64,000 bases of DNA from Gaiellasilicea sp963707575 (GCA_963707575.1 OY970171.1:2852001-2916000), one strand, 5' to 3'; counted from the first letter of the stretch, positions 8,699 to 17,549 are shown. Made by a program: numbers and translations. The notes: a model not told the origin generated them from the letters alone.

Positions 8699-8982
8699 TG
8701 CCCTCGCGTCGGGAGCTCGAGCAGAGGGTCGACGAGCTCGCCGAGGTCTACGAGGGCGCTGCCTTCGCTGACGCCGTCCGCAGTTACTCGGACGGTCTTG
8801 ACGAGGAGGAGCGAGAGGAGCTGAAGGCGATCCTCCTGCGTCGCGCCCGCGCGCTCGAGGACGCGATCGGCGACCGCTTTGAAGCGCAGGGCTGGCTTCG
8901 CCGCACGTTCGGGCAGATGGGCGACGCCGGGAAGAAGCAGCGCTCAGGCGGCCGCGGCGGCGGGGACGCGCAGCAGCCCTAG
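8698..8982 (+). CDS. Small charged hypothetical protein downstream of gcvPB
   Basis: 94 aa, GTG start overlapping the gcvPB stop by one base, so probably the last gene of the gcv operon. It is Glu/Arg-rich and looks mostly helical (ELEQRVDELAEVYEGAAFADAVRSYS, then EEEREELKAILLRRARALEDAI), with a flexible Gly/Lys/Arg tail. No membrane segment, signal peptide or motif is recognisable. Its end overlaps by 39 bp the convergent end of the zincin-like gene. Function unknown; coding is supported by coupling and codon bias only. Confidence 0.6.
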   Translation: MPSRRELEQRVDELAEVYEGAAFADAVRSYSDGLDEEEREELKAILLRRARALEDAIGDRFEAQGWLRRTFGQMGDAGKKQRSGGRGGGDAQQP

Positions 8983-9594
8983 ACGCTCGAGCACGCCGAT
9001 CACCTCCGCGGCGACCGGGTCGAACTCGCGCTCCGGCCAGACGAAGGCGTCGCCGGCGCGCTGAACCGAGCGGAGCTGGTCGCGCAGGCCTTCGTCGGCT
9101 GCGGTGACGAGCACCGTCTGCGCGTAGCTCCGCGCCCACAGCTCGCGGTAGGAGTCGAAGTAGCGGCGGTGCGTCCGCGAGGCCCGGGCCGGTGCACGTG
9201 AGTCGAGCTCGCGCACGGACGTGCGCCAGCGGCGGAAGGCCGAGTGGGACGGAGACGCAAAGCGCCGTGGCTGAGGCACGAGCTGATGGTCGAGCAGGTG
9301 CCCGAGCTCGTGCAGGAAGGAGAGCGGCACCCGGTCGTGGCGCCGCGAGACACGCAGGTCGATCGGATCTCCGTCGCGCATCCGGTAGCAGCCGCTCTGT
9401 CGGGTGGTCGCCGTCGGCCGGACGGGGACGGGGTGGAGGTCCGTGCACACGCCGTGAAGCGCGTCGGCCGCAGCGAGCGCGCGAGCGAGCTGCGGGTGCA
9501 GCGGGCTGCGCCGCGGCAGCGCGACGAGCTCGGTCAGCCGCCGCAGGCGCGGCGGTCCGCTGCGAACGACGGATGGCGGTGCCGTACGGCGCAT
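8944..9594 (-). CDS. Zincin-like putative metalloprotease (HELGH motif)
   Basis: 216 aa with the zinc-protease signature SFLHELGHLLDHQL (HExxH) near residue 95 and a downstream segment DSYRELWARSYAQ whose Glu could supply the third metal ligand, as in gluzincin-type families. There is no signal peptide or membrane segment, so it is probably cytoplasmic. The N-terminus is Arg/Pro-rich. A TAGCCT hexamer lies 9 nt before the ATG. Substrate and biological role cannot be told from sequence. Confidence 0.7.
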   Translation of the reverse strand: MRRTAPPSVVRSGPPRLRRLTELVALPRRSPLHPQLARALAAADALHGVCTDLHPVPVRPTATTRQSGCYRMRDGDPIDLRVSRRHDRVPLSFLHELGHLLDHQLVPQPRRFASPSHSAFRRWRTSVRELDSRAPARASRTHRRYFDSYRELWARSYAQTVLVTAADEGLRDQLRSVQRAGDAFVWPEREFDPVAAEVIGVLERLGLLRVPAAAAA

Positions 9595-9637
9595 GGACGC
9601 GTGAGGCTACGCGCGTCTGCGGACGGCCCGTGGTCGG

Positions 9638-10618
9638 CTATCGAGTGGCGGCGAGCTGGCCGCACGCGGCGGCGATGTCCCGGCCGCGCGTCAGGCGCAC
9701 GGTCGCAGGGATGCGCGCCCGGTCGAGCACGTGCTTGAAGTCGGCGATCGCGTCGCGCGACGAGCCGTCGAACCTGCCCGTCGGGTTGTAGGGGATCAGG
9801 TTCACCTTGAAGATCTTCGGATCCAGCAGCTGCGCGAGCTCCTTCGCGCGCTCGGGCGCGTCGTTCACGCCGGCCAGCAGCACGTATTCCACGAACACCT
9901 TCCGGTGGCGCAGGTCGAAGTAGCGCCGGCACTCGTCGAGCACCTCCGGAAGTGGATAGCGGTCGTTCACCGGCATCAGCGTCGAGCGCAGGCGCGGATC
10001 GGCGGCGTGGATGGAGAGCGCAAGCCGGATCGGCTCCTCGACCTCGTCCACGAACCGTTTCAGCCCGGGCATCCAGCCGACCGTCGAGATCGTCGTGCGC
10101 CGGTGCGTGATCCCGATGTCCGGCAGCCGCCGTGCGGCGGCGAGCACCTCGTCGTAGTTGAGGAACGGCTCGCCCATCCCCATGAAGACGAGGTGGTTCA
10201 GGTGCTCGAGCCGTCGGAAGTGGAGGACCTGGTCGAGGATCTCGGAAGCGCGCAGGTTGCGGCCGAAGGCCATCGCGCCTGTGGCACAGAACGTGCACGT
10301 GAGCGGGCACCCGGACTGAGAGGAGACGCAGACCGAACGGCGGCCGTCGCGGTAACGCATCAGGACCGCTTCGACCGGGTGCCCGTCCGCGGTGCGGAAG
10401 AGCGCCTTCACGGTTCCGTCGGCAGCGTGGGCCTCGTCCACGACCGTCAGCGACGAGAACGGCACCGCCTCGGCGAGCTCCGTCCGGAGCGTCGCCGGGA
10501 CGTTCGTCATCGCCTCGTAGCCCGTCACGCCACGCGCGGCCCACTCCCACACCTGGCGGGCACGGAAAGCGGGCTCGCCGCGGTCGGCGAGTGTCTGTTC
10601 GAGCAGCCCGAGATCCAT
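9638..10618 (-). CDS. rlmN: 23S rRNA (adenine2503-C2)/tRNA methyltransferase RlmN (radical SAM)
   Basis: Radical-SAM enzyme that methylates C2 of A2503 in 23S rRNA and A37 in tRNA. The [4Fe-4S] motif is in GCPLTCTFCATG (CxxxCxxC). FMGMGEPFLNYDEV, STVGWMPGL, LALSIHAADPRLRSTLMPVN and NLIPYNPTG are family hallmarks, and the C-terminal methyl-carrying Cys is in RGRDIAAACGQL. The ATG at 10618 gives 326 aa and is preceded 6 nt upstream by TACCCT, supporting this start over a longer reading. Confidence 0.96.
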   Translation of the reverse strand: MDLGLLEQTLADRGEPAFRARQVWEWAARGVTGYEAMTNVPATLRTELAEAVPFSSLTVVDEAHAADGTVKALFRTADGHPVEAVLMRYRDGRRSVCVSSQSGCPLTCTFCATGAMAFGRNLRASEILDQVLHFRRLEHLNHLVFMGMGEPFLNYDEVLAAARRLPDIGITHRRTTISTVGWMPGLKRFVDEVEEPIRLALSIHAADPRLRSTLMPVNDRYPLPEVLDECRRYFDLRHRKVFVEYVLLAGVNDAPERAKELAQLLDPKIFKVNLIPYNPTGRFDGSSRDAIADFKHVLDRARIPATVRLTRGRDIAAACGQLAATR

Positions 10619-10649
10619 CGGGCCAGGGTAGCCGTGCGGCCGATCCCTC

Positions 10650-11147
10650 CTAGAGCGCCGCGGCTGCGGCTTCGTAGCCCGGACGCAGCTCCTCGTACCG
10701 GCGCCACCAGCGGTCGCCGTCGCTGGAGAACGGAGCGGCGAGCGCCTCGAGGTGGGCCTGCCAGCCGGCGCCGTACCCCGGAGCCGCCTCGGCGTCCAGG
10801 TGGCGGTGGTCGAGCACGAGCAGCGTGCCGTGCTCCTGGCGGACGAGCTCGAACCGGACGACCGACTCGGTCTCGCCGGTGTAGTTCCAGTCGTACTCCA
10901 GCACGCGGCCGGGCTCGAGCTCACGGATGCGGCCGCGTGTCACCTGGTCGTCGGTCTCGCCGAACCGGAGCTCGATCTCCCCGCCGACGGCGAGCTCGAA
11001 CCTCGTCGCCTCCGCGAGCCAGCCGCGGATCTGCTCGGGGTCGGTCAGGGCGGCCCAGAGCTCCTCCGGAGTTGCGTCGTAGAGCCGTTCGAAGCGGACG
11101 CTCATCCGTTCGTCCTCGCGCCGCAGGGTGCCCGGGGAGTCGGTCAC
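10650..11147 (-). CDS. SRPBCC/AHSA1-domain protein
   Basis: 165 aa in the Activator-of-Hsp90-homologue-1-like (START/SRPBCC) fold: VRFERLYDATPEELWAALTDPEQIRGWLAE, then GGEIELRF, and a C-terminal GWQAHLEALAA. These proteins have a hydrophobic cavity; their ligands are generally unknown. The GTG at 11147 overlaps the arsR stop (GTGA) and has a strong GGAGG 5-6 nt upstream, so it is favoured over ATG at 11105. Co-transcription with an ArsR-type repressor is the common arrangement for this family and suggests stress- or ligand-controlled expression. Confidence 0.85.
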   Translation of the reverse strand: MTDSPGTLRREDERMSVRFERLYDATPEELWAALTDPEQIRGWLAEATRFELAVGGEIELRFGETDDQVTRGRIRELEPGRVLEYDWNYTGETESVVRFELVRQEHGTLLVLDHRHLDAEAAPGYGAGWQAHLEALAAPFSSDGDRWWRRYEELRPGYEAAAAAL

Positions 11148-11470
11148 GATTCCTCCTCGTCGGTCGTGCGGCGCGCGCGTCGCAGTTGGGTGTCGAGCGC
11201 GTCGAGCCGCTGCTGCCAGAAGCCGCGGTAGCGTCCGAGCCACGTGTCGAGCTCCTCGAGCGGAGCCGGGTCGAGCGAGTAGAGGCGGCGCTGTGCCTGC
11301 GGGCGCACGCGCACGAGCCCGCCCTCCCGCAGGACCCGGAGATGACGCGAGATCGCCGGCTGGCTGACCGCGAAATGGGCGCCGATCTCGCCGGCGTCCC
11401 GCTCGCGATCGGCGAGCAGCTCGACGATGCGGCGCCGGGTCGGATCGGAGAGTGCAGCCAGCGCGTCCAC
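11144..11470 (-). CDS. ArsR-family winged-helix transcriptional regulator
   Basis: 108 aa, starting ALSDPTRRRIVELLADRERDAGEIGAHFAVSQPAISRHLRVLREGGLV, a textbook ArsR/SmtB helix-turn-helix. No cysteine is visible, so it is not a classical metal sensor; it belongs to the AHSA1-linked group. The GTG start at 11470 lies 6 nt from a TATATT hexamer and 9 nt from the palindrome at 11479-11496, so autorepression is likely. Divergent from the threonine aldolase gene. Confidence 0.92.
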   Translation of the reverse strand: MDALAALSDPTRRRIVELLADRERDAGEIGAHFAVSQPAISRHLRVLREGGLVRVRPQAQRRLYSLDPAPLEELDTWLGRYRGFWQQRLDALDTQLRRARRTTDEEES

Positions 11471-11478
11471 GTCCGAAA

Positions 11479-11496
11479 TATAACGAATCGGTTATA
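11479..11496. promoter_or_regulatory. Candidate ArsR operator (perfect 6-6-6 palindrome)
   Basis: TATAAC-GAATCG-GTTATA, a perfect inverted repeat 9 nt from the arsR start, in the 54-nt gap between arsR and the divergent ltaE. It overlaps the predicted minus-strand -10 (complement of 11477-11482). ArsR-type operators are AT-rich palindromes of this kind. Inference: the regulator represses its own operon and perhaps ltaE. Confidence 0.6.
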
Positions 11497-11511
11497 GACG
11501 ACGCAAGTCGT

Positions 11512-11517
11512 TAGGCT
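11512..11517 (+). promoter_or_regulatory. Predicted leaderless -10 element of ltaE
   Basis: TAGGCT, 7 nt before the GTG at 11525. No Shine-Dalgarno is present. Confidence 0.45.
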
Positions 11518-11524
11518 CCGCTGC

Positions 11525-12560
11525 GTGATCGACCTACGCTCCGACACCGCGACCCGTCCGACGCCGGGCATGCGCGCCGCGATCGCGGCCGCCGCCGTCG
11601 GCGACGAGCAGCGCCGCGAGGATCCGTCCGTCAACGAGCTCGAGGCGCGCGCCGCGACGCTTCTCGGCCAGGAGGAGGCGGTCTTTCTCCCGACCGCGAC
11701 GATGGCGAACCAGATCGCTCTGCGGGTGCACACCGAGCCGGGCGACGAGCTGGTCGGAGAGGAGAACTGCCACGTCTTCATCTCGGAGCTCGGCGGGCCG
11801 GCCGTCCACTCGGGTGTCGTCACGCGTGGGCTGCCGGGCTCGGCCGGCCGCTTCACGCCGGAGCAGGTGCGCGCGGCCTACCGCGTACCGGCGATCCACT
11901 CCCCGCGCACCCGCGTTGTCTGGGTCGAGAACAGCCACAACGCCTCGGGAGGACGCATCTGGCCGCTGGCGGAGATCGACGAGCTGCGCGCACTCTGCGA
12001 CGAGCTCGATCTGCGCTTCCACCTCGACGGCGCCAGGCTGCTGAACGCGGCGGTCGCGAGCGGGGAGAGCGCCGCCACGATCGGCTCCCGGTTCGACACC
12101 GTCACCCTCTGCCTCTCGAAGGGGCTCGGCTGCCCGCTGGGCGCCGTCCTCGCCGGCCCGGCGGCCGCGATCGGGAAGGCTCGGCGGCTGAAGCATCTCT
12201 TCGGCGGAGCGATGCGCCAGGCGGGAATCGTGGCCGCGGCAGGGACGTATGCGCTCGAGCACAACGTCGAGCGGCTCGCGGACGACCACGCGCGCGCCCG
12301 GCGCCTCGCGCTGGGCCTCGCCGAGGCCGGCCTGCGGCGTCGACCCGGATCGCGTGGAGACGAACTTCGTGCAGGTCGACGTCGCTCCGCTCTCGCACGC
12401 CGAGGCGATCGCGCTGCTCGCCGAGCGGGGCGTCGGGCTCTCGGCCACCGTGCATCCGGGTGTTCTCCGCGCCGTCACGCACCTCGACGTCGGCGACGAC
12501 GAGATCGAGCGTGCGCTCGAGCTGATCCCGAGAGCGCTCGGAGCCCGTGTCCGGGCCTGA
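11525..12560 (+). CDS. ltaE: Low-specificity L-threonine aldolase, frameshifted in this sequence
   Basis: PLP enzyme that cleaves L-threonine or allo-threonine to glycine and acetaldehyde. It starts IDLRSDTATRPTPGMRAAIAAA and carries QEEAVFLPTATMANQIAL, FHLDGARLLNAAVA and the PLP-lysine motif TLCLSKGLGCPLGAVLAG. The frame breaks near 12335-12340: the family sequence resumes as GVDPDRVETNFVQVDV in another frame and ends at 12560. The span is 3n+1, consistent with one inserted base in gcctgcggcgtcgac; corrected length is about 344 aa, normal for the family. The end overlaps the next gene by 14 bp. Confidence 0.85.
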
Positions 12561-13866
12561 GCTGCGCGACGAGCTCGCGCGGCGGCTGCGCGAGGCCCAG
12601 ACCGAGCAGCGACTTCCCTCGCTCGCCGCCTCGGTCTTCCGGCGCAGCGACATCCTCTGGCAGGACGCCCACGGCTTCGCCGACGTGGAGGCGGAGCTCG
12701 TCACCTCGCCGGACACCCAGTACCGCATCGGCTCGATCACGAAGACCTTCACGGCGGTCTGCATCCTCCAGCTGCGCGATGCGGGCGAGCTCTCGCTCGA
12801 CGATCCGCTCACGGACTTCGTGCCGGAGAGCGCACACGGGCCGACCCTCGGCCGCATGCTCGCGCACGCCTCCGGCCTCCAGCGCGAACCGGCGGGCGAG
12901 ATCTGGGAGACGATGCAGCTGCCCAGCCGCGAGGACCTCGTCGCGGGCACGGCCGACGCCGAGCAGCTGCTCGCTCCGGGCTCGTGGTGGCACTACTCGA
13001 ACCTCGCTTACGCGCTGCTGGGCGAGGTCGTGGCGCGGAAGACGGGTGGCAGCTGGGAGGAGGCGTTGCAAGCACGCGTGCTCGACCCGCTCGGGCTCTC
13101 GCGGACGACGCCGACGGCAGAACAGCCCGCGGCACTCGGCTACTACGTCGAGCCGTACAGCGACGCCGTCCGGCTCGAGCCCGAGCCCGACCTCGGCGGA
13201 TCGGGCGCGCTCGGCAAGCTCTGGTCGACCGTCCGCGATCTCGCGACGTGGGGATCGTTCCTCGTCACCGGCGACGACCGCGTGCTCTCCGCCGCGACGC
13301 TCGAGGAGATGGCGCACGTCCGCGCGATGGTCGATCACGAGAAGTGGGCGCTGGCGTGGGGGACGGGCCTCGAGCTCTACCGTTCGGGAGACCACGTCTT
13401 CGTCGGTCACGGAGGCGCGATGCCGGGCCACCTCGCGGGCCTCGTCGTCAACCGCAAGACCGGCATCGGCGCCGCGGTGCTGATGAACACGAGCGCGGGC
13501 GGCCGGCCAGAGGCATTGGCGCTGGACCTGGCGAAGGCGGCGATCGAGGCGCTGCCCGTGGAGCCGGAGGGATGGCGACCGGGCGAGACCGCTCCCGCCG
13601 AGGTCGAGCCGCTGCTCGGGCGCTGGTGGAGCGAGGGCTCCGAGCTCGTGTTCTCCTGGCGCAGCGGCCGGCTCGAGGCGCGGCTCGTGGACGGCCCGCC
13701 GGGCCGCGAAACCTCCTACCTCGAGCAGCTCGACGCCGGCCGGTGGCGGTGCGTCGAGGGACGCGAGCGCGGCGAGCTGCTGCGGGTGGTGCGGGCCGCC
13801 GACGGAACCGTCGAGAAGATGTACTTCGCGACGTACCCGCTGCGGCGCGAGCCGTCGACCTTCTAG
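12547..13866 (+). CDS. Serine hydrolase of the beta-lactamase/PBP family (class C-like)
   Basis: 439 aa. The active-site SxxK is in YRIGSITKTFTAV, the YxN motif in WWHYSNLAYALLGEV, and the third motif appears as VGHGGAMPGH. This is the class C beta-lactamase/esterase/D-aminopeptidase fold; such proteins include peptidases, esterases and PBP4-like enzymes, and substrate cannot be assigned. There is no signal peptide, which argues for a cytoplasmic esterase or peptidase. About 110 extra C-terminal residues (LLGRWWSEGSELVFSWRSGRLEAR...) resemble the beta-rich C-terminal domain often found here. GTG start inside the end of ltaE. Confidence 0.88.
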   Translation: MSGPELRDELARRLREAQTEQRLPSLAASVFRRSDILWQDAHGFADVEAELVTSPDTQYRIGSITKTFTAVCILQLRDAGELSLDDPLTDFVPESAHGPTLGRMLAHASGLQREPAGEIWETMQLPSREDLVAGTADAEQLLAPGSWWHYSNLAYALLGEVVARKTGGSWEEALQARVLDPLGLSRTTPTAEQPAALGYYVEPYSDAVRLEPEPDLGGSGALGKLWSTVRDLATWGSFLVTGDDRVLSAATLEEMAHVRAMVDHEKWALAWGTGLELYRSGDHVFVGHGGAMPGHLAGLVVNRKTGIGAAVLMNTSAGGRPEALALDLAKAAIEALPVEPEGWRPGETAPAEVEPLLGRWWSEGSELVFSWRSGRLEARLVDGPPGRETSYLEQLDAGRWRCVEGRERGELLRVVRAADGTVEKMYFATYPLRREPSTF

Positions 13867-13884
13867 CTCGTTGAGCCGGCGGGT

Positions 13885-13951
13885 GAGGCGGCGAAGCCGC
13901 CTCCTTCAGGGATCTTCGCGCGATGTTGATCCGCTTCCGCGGATCAGCATC
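13885..13951. terminator. Two hairpins between convergent genes
   Basis: Stem 13885-13892/13896-13903 (gaggcggc, loop gaa) and stem 13922-13934/13939-13951 (gatgttgatccgc, loop ttcc, one wobble). They sit in the 99-nt gap between the convergent hydrolase and antiporter genes. Neither has a T-tract; bidirectional termination is the likely role. Confidence 0.55.
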
Positions 13952-13965
13952 CTGCGCCAGCCAGG

Positions 13966-15009
13966 TTAGAGCGGTCTGTCGCCTGCGATGTAGAAGGCGG
14001 TCGCGACGGCGGCGTAGGCCGCGATCAGGATCGCGCCCTTCAGCCGGCTGGAGCGGCCGTCCGCGAGCAGGATCGTCGTCACGACGACGGAGAAGGCGAG
14101 CGCGGCGATCTCCACCTTGCGGAATGAGAGCGCGAGCGGCTCGATCAGGAGCGCGAGCAGCGCGACCGCGGGGATCAGGAAGACGGCGACCTGGGCGCTG
14201 GACGCGAGCGCGATCTCCGCCGCGAGCTTGATCTTCCCGCGGGCGGCAACGACGACGGCACCGCCGTGCTCGGCCGCGTTGCCGACGATCGCGATCACAA
14301 CCGCCGCGAGGAAGAACTCGCTCAGCCCCGACTCCTCGGCGAACTTGTCGATCGAGCCGACGAGGATCTCGGCCACCAGCGCAGTGACGACGGTCGCGAG
14401 CCCGAGCACGAGGAGCGCGAGGCGAAGGGACCAGCCGGTGATCTCCTCGCCGCTCGCGACGTGCAGGGCCGCGTGCCGCCGGAGCGAGTACCACGTGAGA
14501 ATCACGTAGGCGACGAGCAGGACGATGGACACCGGGATCGAGAGCTTCACCAGCTCGTCGCGCTCGGGATCCCCTTCCCAGCCCGGAATCGAGGGGATCA
14601 GGAGCAGCAGCGTCGTCCCCGCGATGAGCGCGAGCGCGAGGAAGCTCGAAGGCCGGTCGATCTCACCCCGGCCGCCGAAGAGCAGCGAGAAGCCGAGCAC
14701 GAGCAGCAGGTTGCCGACCACCGACCCGGTCAGCGACCCACGCACGACCTCGAACTCCATCGCGTTGACCGCGAAGAGCGCGATGATCAGCTCGGGCGCG
14801 TTCCCGAACGTCGCGTTCAGAAAGCCCCCGATCCCCGGCCCGGTGTGCTCCGCCGCGTGCTCGGTCGCCTCGCCGATCAGCCACGCGAGCGGGATCAGGG
14901 CGGCTGCCGCGAGCACGAAGTCGACGGTCTCCGGCGGGTGGAACAGGTAGTGGACGAGAACGACGATCGGCGCGAGCGCGACAGAAGCGAAGAGGATGCG
15001 CCGGACCAT
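13966..15009 (-). CDS. Calcium/proton antiporter, CaCA (Cax/ChaA) family
   Basis: Integral membrane exchanger, 347 aa with about 10-11 hydrophobic segments. The two alpha-repeats that form the ion site are visible: FLNATFGNAPELIIALFAV in the first half and VVIAIVGNAAEHGGAVVVAARGKI in the second (GNAxE in each). The short acidic loop between halves is typical of Cax proteins. It probably expels Ca2+ against the proton gradient. ATG start with TAGGAT 9 nt upstream. Confidence 0.93.
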   Translation of the reverse strand: MVRRILFASVALAPIVVLVHYLFHPPETVDFVLAAAALIPLAWLIGEATEHAAEHTGPGIGGFLNATFGNAPELIIALFAVNAMEFEVVRGSLTGSVVGNLLLVLGFSLLFGGRGEIDRPSSFLALALIAGTTLLLLIPSIPGWEGDPERDELVKLSIPVSIVLLVAYVILTWYSLRRHAALHVASGEEITGWSLRLALLVLGLATVVTALVAEILVGSIDKFAEESGLSEFFLAAVVIAIVGNAAEHGGAVVVAARGKIKLAAEIALASSAQVAVFLIPAVALLALLIEPLALSFRKVEIAALAFSVVVTTILLADGRSSRLKGAILIAAYAAVATAFYIAGDRPL

Positions 15010-15131
15010 GAACCGGCGATCCTAACCACGGATGAACACGCGCTCGACGGTTCCCCGCGCCCGGGACGTGCCTGAAAATCGGGCGCTTGTCAAGTCTTGC
15101 GGCGCCGCGCGGGGGTACGCACAATCCGGGT

Positions 15132-15545
15132 GTGGACCAGCCTGCACAGGCACCCGTCGAGCTTCCGCTCCGGCCTCAGGACGAGGTCGAGTGCCGCCGG
15201 TGCGAGGTGCATTGCGACAAGGTGGTCTACCCGGGCGCCTGCCTCGAGCGCGCGTGCCCGTTCGTCTACGCGTACGAGGCGTGGGGACACACGTATATGG
15301 GCTGCATGCAGAAGGTGTACGAGGTCGAGATCGACCTCGACCTGCTGCGCGCGGCCGAGGCCCGGCAGGACGGCTTCGGCGCCGTGAAGGCGATGCGTCC
15401 GCCGCTGCCGATGTGCCGCACCGAGGTGGCGGGCTGCTACGAGGGCCGTCGCGACGAACTCGGCTGCCGCAACCCCGAGTTCTTCGAGGTTCCGCGCGGA
15501 CGTCCGAGCTTCCGCGTCTTCGCGCAGATCGCCCCGAACGCCTAG
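15132..15545 (+). CDS. Cysteine-rich conserved-type protein, function unknown
   Basis: 137 aa from a GTG 6 nt after CACAAT. It holds nine cysteines: CRRCEVHC near the N-terminus, then ACLERACPF, GCMQ, MCR, GCY and GCR. The CxxCxxxC...C...C spacing suggests a zinc or iron-sulfur site, but I do not recognise the family. No signal peptide or membrane segment. It is followed 45 nt later by the GGDEF/HD-GYP gene on the same strand; a redox or metal-sensing link is only a guess. A longer reading from TTG 15087 is possible but adds an atypical N-terminus. Confidence 0.7.
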   Translation: MDQPAQAPVELPLRPQDEVECRRCEVHCDKVVYPGACLERACPFVYAYEAWGHTYMGCMQKVYEVEIDLDLLRAAEARQDGFGAVKAMRPPLPMCRTEVAGCYEGRRDELGCRNPEFFEVPRGRPSFRVFAQIAPNA

Positions 15546-15590
15546 AGCAAACTGCTCAAGTAAGGGCTGCTGCACGCCGAAAACGCCCGC

Positions 15591-17549
15591 ATGGGTGCTC
15601 GCTCGCGTCTCGACCTGCTCGGCGTCGCTCTCTTCGGGCTCGCCGTCGTCGGTGTGGGCATCCTCGTCTTCAGCCTGCTCGTCGGCTTCGGGCCGGCGCT
15701 GGACGAGCTCGCCGACCGATGGCTGGGCCCGTTCGTCCCGCTCGTCGCTGCGGCCTCGATCCTCGCCCGCTGTCTGCCGCGCCCACGCGAGCGCACGGCC
15801 TGGGTGCTGGTCGCCCTCGCGCTGATCCTGTGGGGAGCGGGGGACCTCTGGTACTCGGTTTGGCTGTGGACTGCCGATCCGATGCCGTTCCCGTCCGCGG
15901 CGGACGTGCTCTGGATCGGCTTCTACCCCTGCGCCGTGGCCGCACTGCTGCTGCTGATCCGCAGCCGCAGGGGCGGAGCCGCCTCGCGCGTGTCGTGGCT
16001 CGACGGCGCGATCGGCGGACTCGGCATCGCCGCGGCGGGCGCCGCGCTCGTCTTCGCGCCGATCGTCGAGGCGACCGGGGGCTCGGCGCTCGCCGTCGCG
16101 ACGAATCTCGCCTATCCGCTCGGCGACCTCCTCTTGGTGGCGCTCGTGATCGGGTTGGTCTGTCCGGCGGACGCCCGGGTCGACCGAACCTGGGCCGCGC
16201 TCGCGCTCGGCTTCACGGTCTTCGGCGTCACGGACAGCGTCTACCTGTTCCAGATCGCCGAGGGCACGTACGACATCGGGACGATCCTGGACGCCGGCTG
16301 GGTGCTGGGCGCGGCCGTGCTCGCCTCGGCTGTCTGGATGCCCGAGACGACCCGCCCCAGCACGGCGCGCGGCTGGAGCGCCTTCGCCTTCCCCGGCGTC
16401 TTCGGGGCGATCGCGCTCGCAGTCCTCGTGTACGACCACTTTCAGCCGGTGCACCTGCTCTCACTTGCGCTCGCGGTCGCGTGCATCGTCGCCGTGCTTG
16501 GCCGGATGACGCTCGTGTTCAGCGAGAACATGTCCATGCTGGCGTCGAGTCGCGAGGACGCCGACACCGACTCGCTCACCGGGCTCTGGAACCGCAGGAA
16601 GCTGGTCGCCGATCTCGAGCATGAGCGCTACGGCGTGCTCGTGCTGCTCGACCTCGACGGCTTCAAGTCCTACAACGACACCTACGGCCACGTCGCCGGT
16701 GACGCCCTGCTCGATCGGCTGGGGCACGGCCTGGCGGCGGTCGGCGCCGCTGCGTACCGGATGGGCGGAGACGAGTTCTGCGTTCTCGGCGGTCACGACG
16801 TGGACGGTGCGGCGCTCGCGGCGGAAGCCGCGTCCGCGCTGCACGAGCGCGGCGAGGGCTTCGAGATCACCTGCTCGTACGGATTCGTGACGCTGCCGCA
16901 AGAGGCGCGCGATGCGAGCTCCGCGCTTCGGCTGGCGGACCGGCGGATGTACGCACAGAAGCAGGTCCGACGCGCCTCGGCAGGTCGCCAGAGCAAGGAC
17001 GTGCTGATCAGTGCCCTGGGCGAGCGGAACGCGTCGCTCCTCGACCACGTCGCGGACGTCGCCGAGCTCGCCGTGGACGTCGGCAGATCCCTGGGCCTCT
17101 CAGACCACGAGCTCGAACAACTCCGGCACGTCGCAGAGCTGCACGACGTCGGCAAGGTCGCGATCCCGGACGCGATCCTGCAGAAGGAGGGCGTGCTGAA
17201 CGACGAGGAGTGGGCCTTCGTCCACCAGCACACGCTGATCGGAGAGCGCATCATCGCCGCCGCCCCCGCACTCGCCGCCGTCGCGCGTACCGTGCGCTCG
17301 ACGCACGAGCGCTGGGACGGCAACGGCTATCCGGACGGCCTCAGCGAACACGCGATCCCGCTCGCAGCGCGGATCGTCGCGGTCTGCGACGCGGTCTCCG
17401 CCATGGTCTCGGAGCGTCCCTACCGGGATGCCGTGGATCTGCCCCAAGCGCTCGCCGAGCTCGAGCGCTGCGCCGGCTCGCAGTTCGACCCGGACGTCGT
17501 CGTCGCCGCGCGCGCCGTCCTCACCGGCGCGAACGCGCTCGCGGCTTAG
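15591..17549 (+). CDS. Membrane GGDEF plus HD-GYP cyclic-di-GMP turnover protein
   Basis: 652 aa. Residues 1-320 contain about nine membrane segments, resembling integral-membrane sensor regions. A GGDEF domain follows at about 325-480: DSLTGLWNRRKL, LDLDGFKSYNDTYGH and the intact catalytic MGGDEFCVLG. An HD-type domain occupies 480-650: LHDVGKVAIPDAILQKEG and THERWDGNGYPDGL, the HD-GYP signature. Both domains keep their key residues, so the protein could make and degrade c-di-GMP, switched by the membrane part. The last 29 bp overlap the convergent nfo gene. Confidence 0.92.
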   Translation: MGARSRLDLLGVALFGLAVVGVGILVFSLLVGFGPALDELADRWLGPFVPLVAAASILARCLPRPRERTAWVLVALALILWGAGDLWYSVWLWTADPMPFPSAADVLWIGFYPCAVAALLLLIRSRRGGAASRVSWLDGAIGGLGIAAAGAALVFAPIVEATGGSALAVATNLAYPLGDLLLVALVIGLVCPADARVDRTWAALALGFTVFGVTDSVYLFQIAEGTYDIGTILDAGWVLGAAVLASAVWMPETTRPSTARGWSAFAFPGVFGAIALAVLVYDHFQPVHLLSLALAVACIVAVLGRMTLVFSENMSMLASSREDADTDSLTGLWNRRKLVADLEHERYGVLVLLDLDGFKSYNDTYGHVAGDALLDRLGHGLAAVGAAAYRMGGDEFCVLGGHDVDGAALAAEAASALHERGEGFEITCSYGFVTLPQEARDASSALRLADRRMYAQKQVRRASAGRQSKDVLISALGERNASLLDHVADVAELAVDVGRSLGLSDHELEQLRHVAELHDVGKVAIPDAILQKEGVLNDEEWAFVHQHTLIGERIIAAAPALAAVARTVRSTHERWDGNGYPDGLSEHAIPLAARIVAVCDAVSAMVSERPYRDAVDLPQALAELERCAGSQFDPDVVVAARAVLTGANALAA

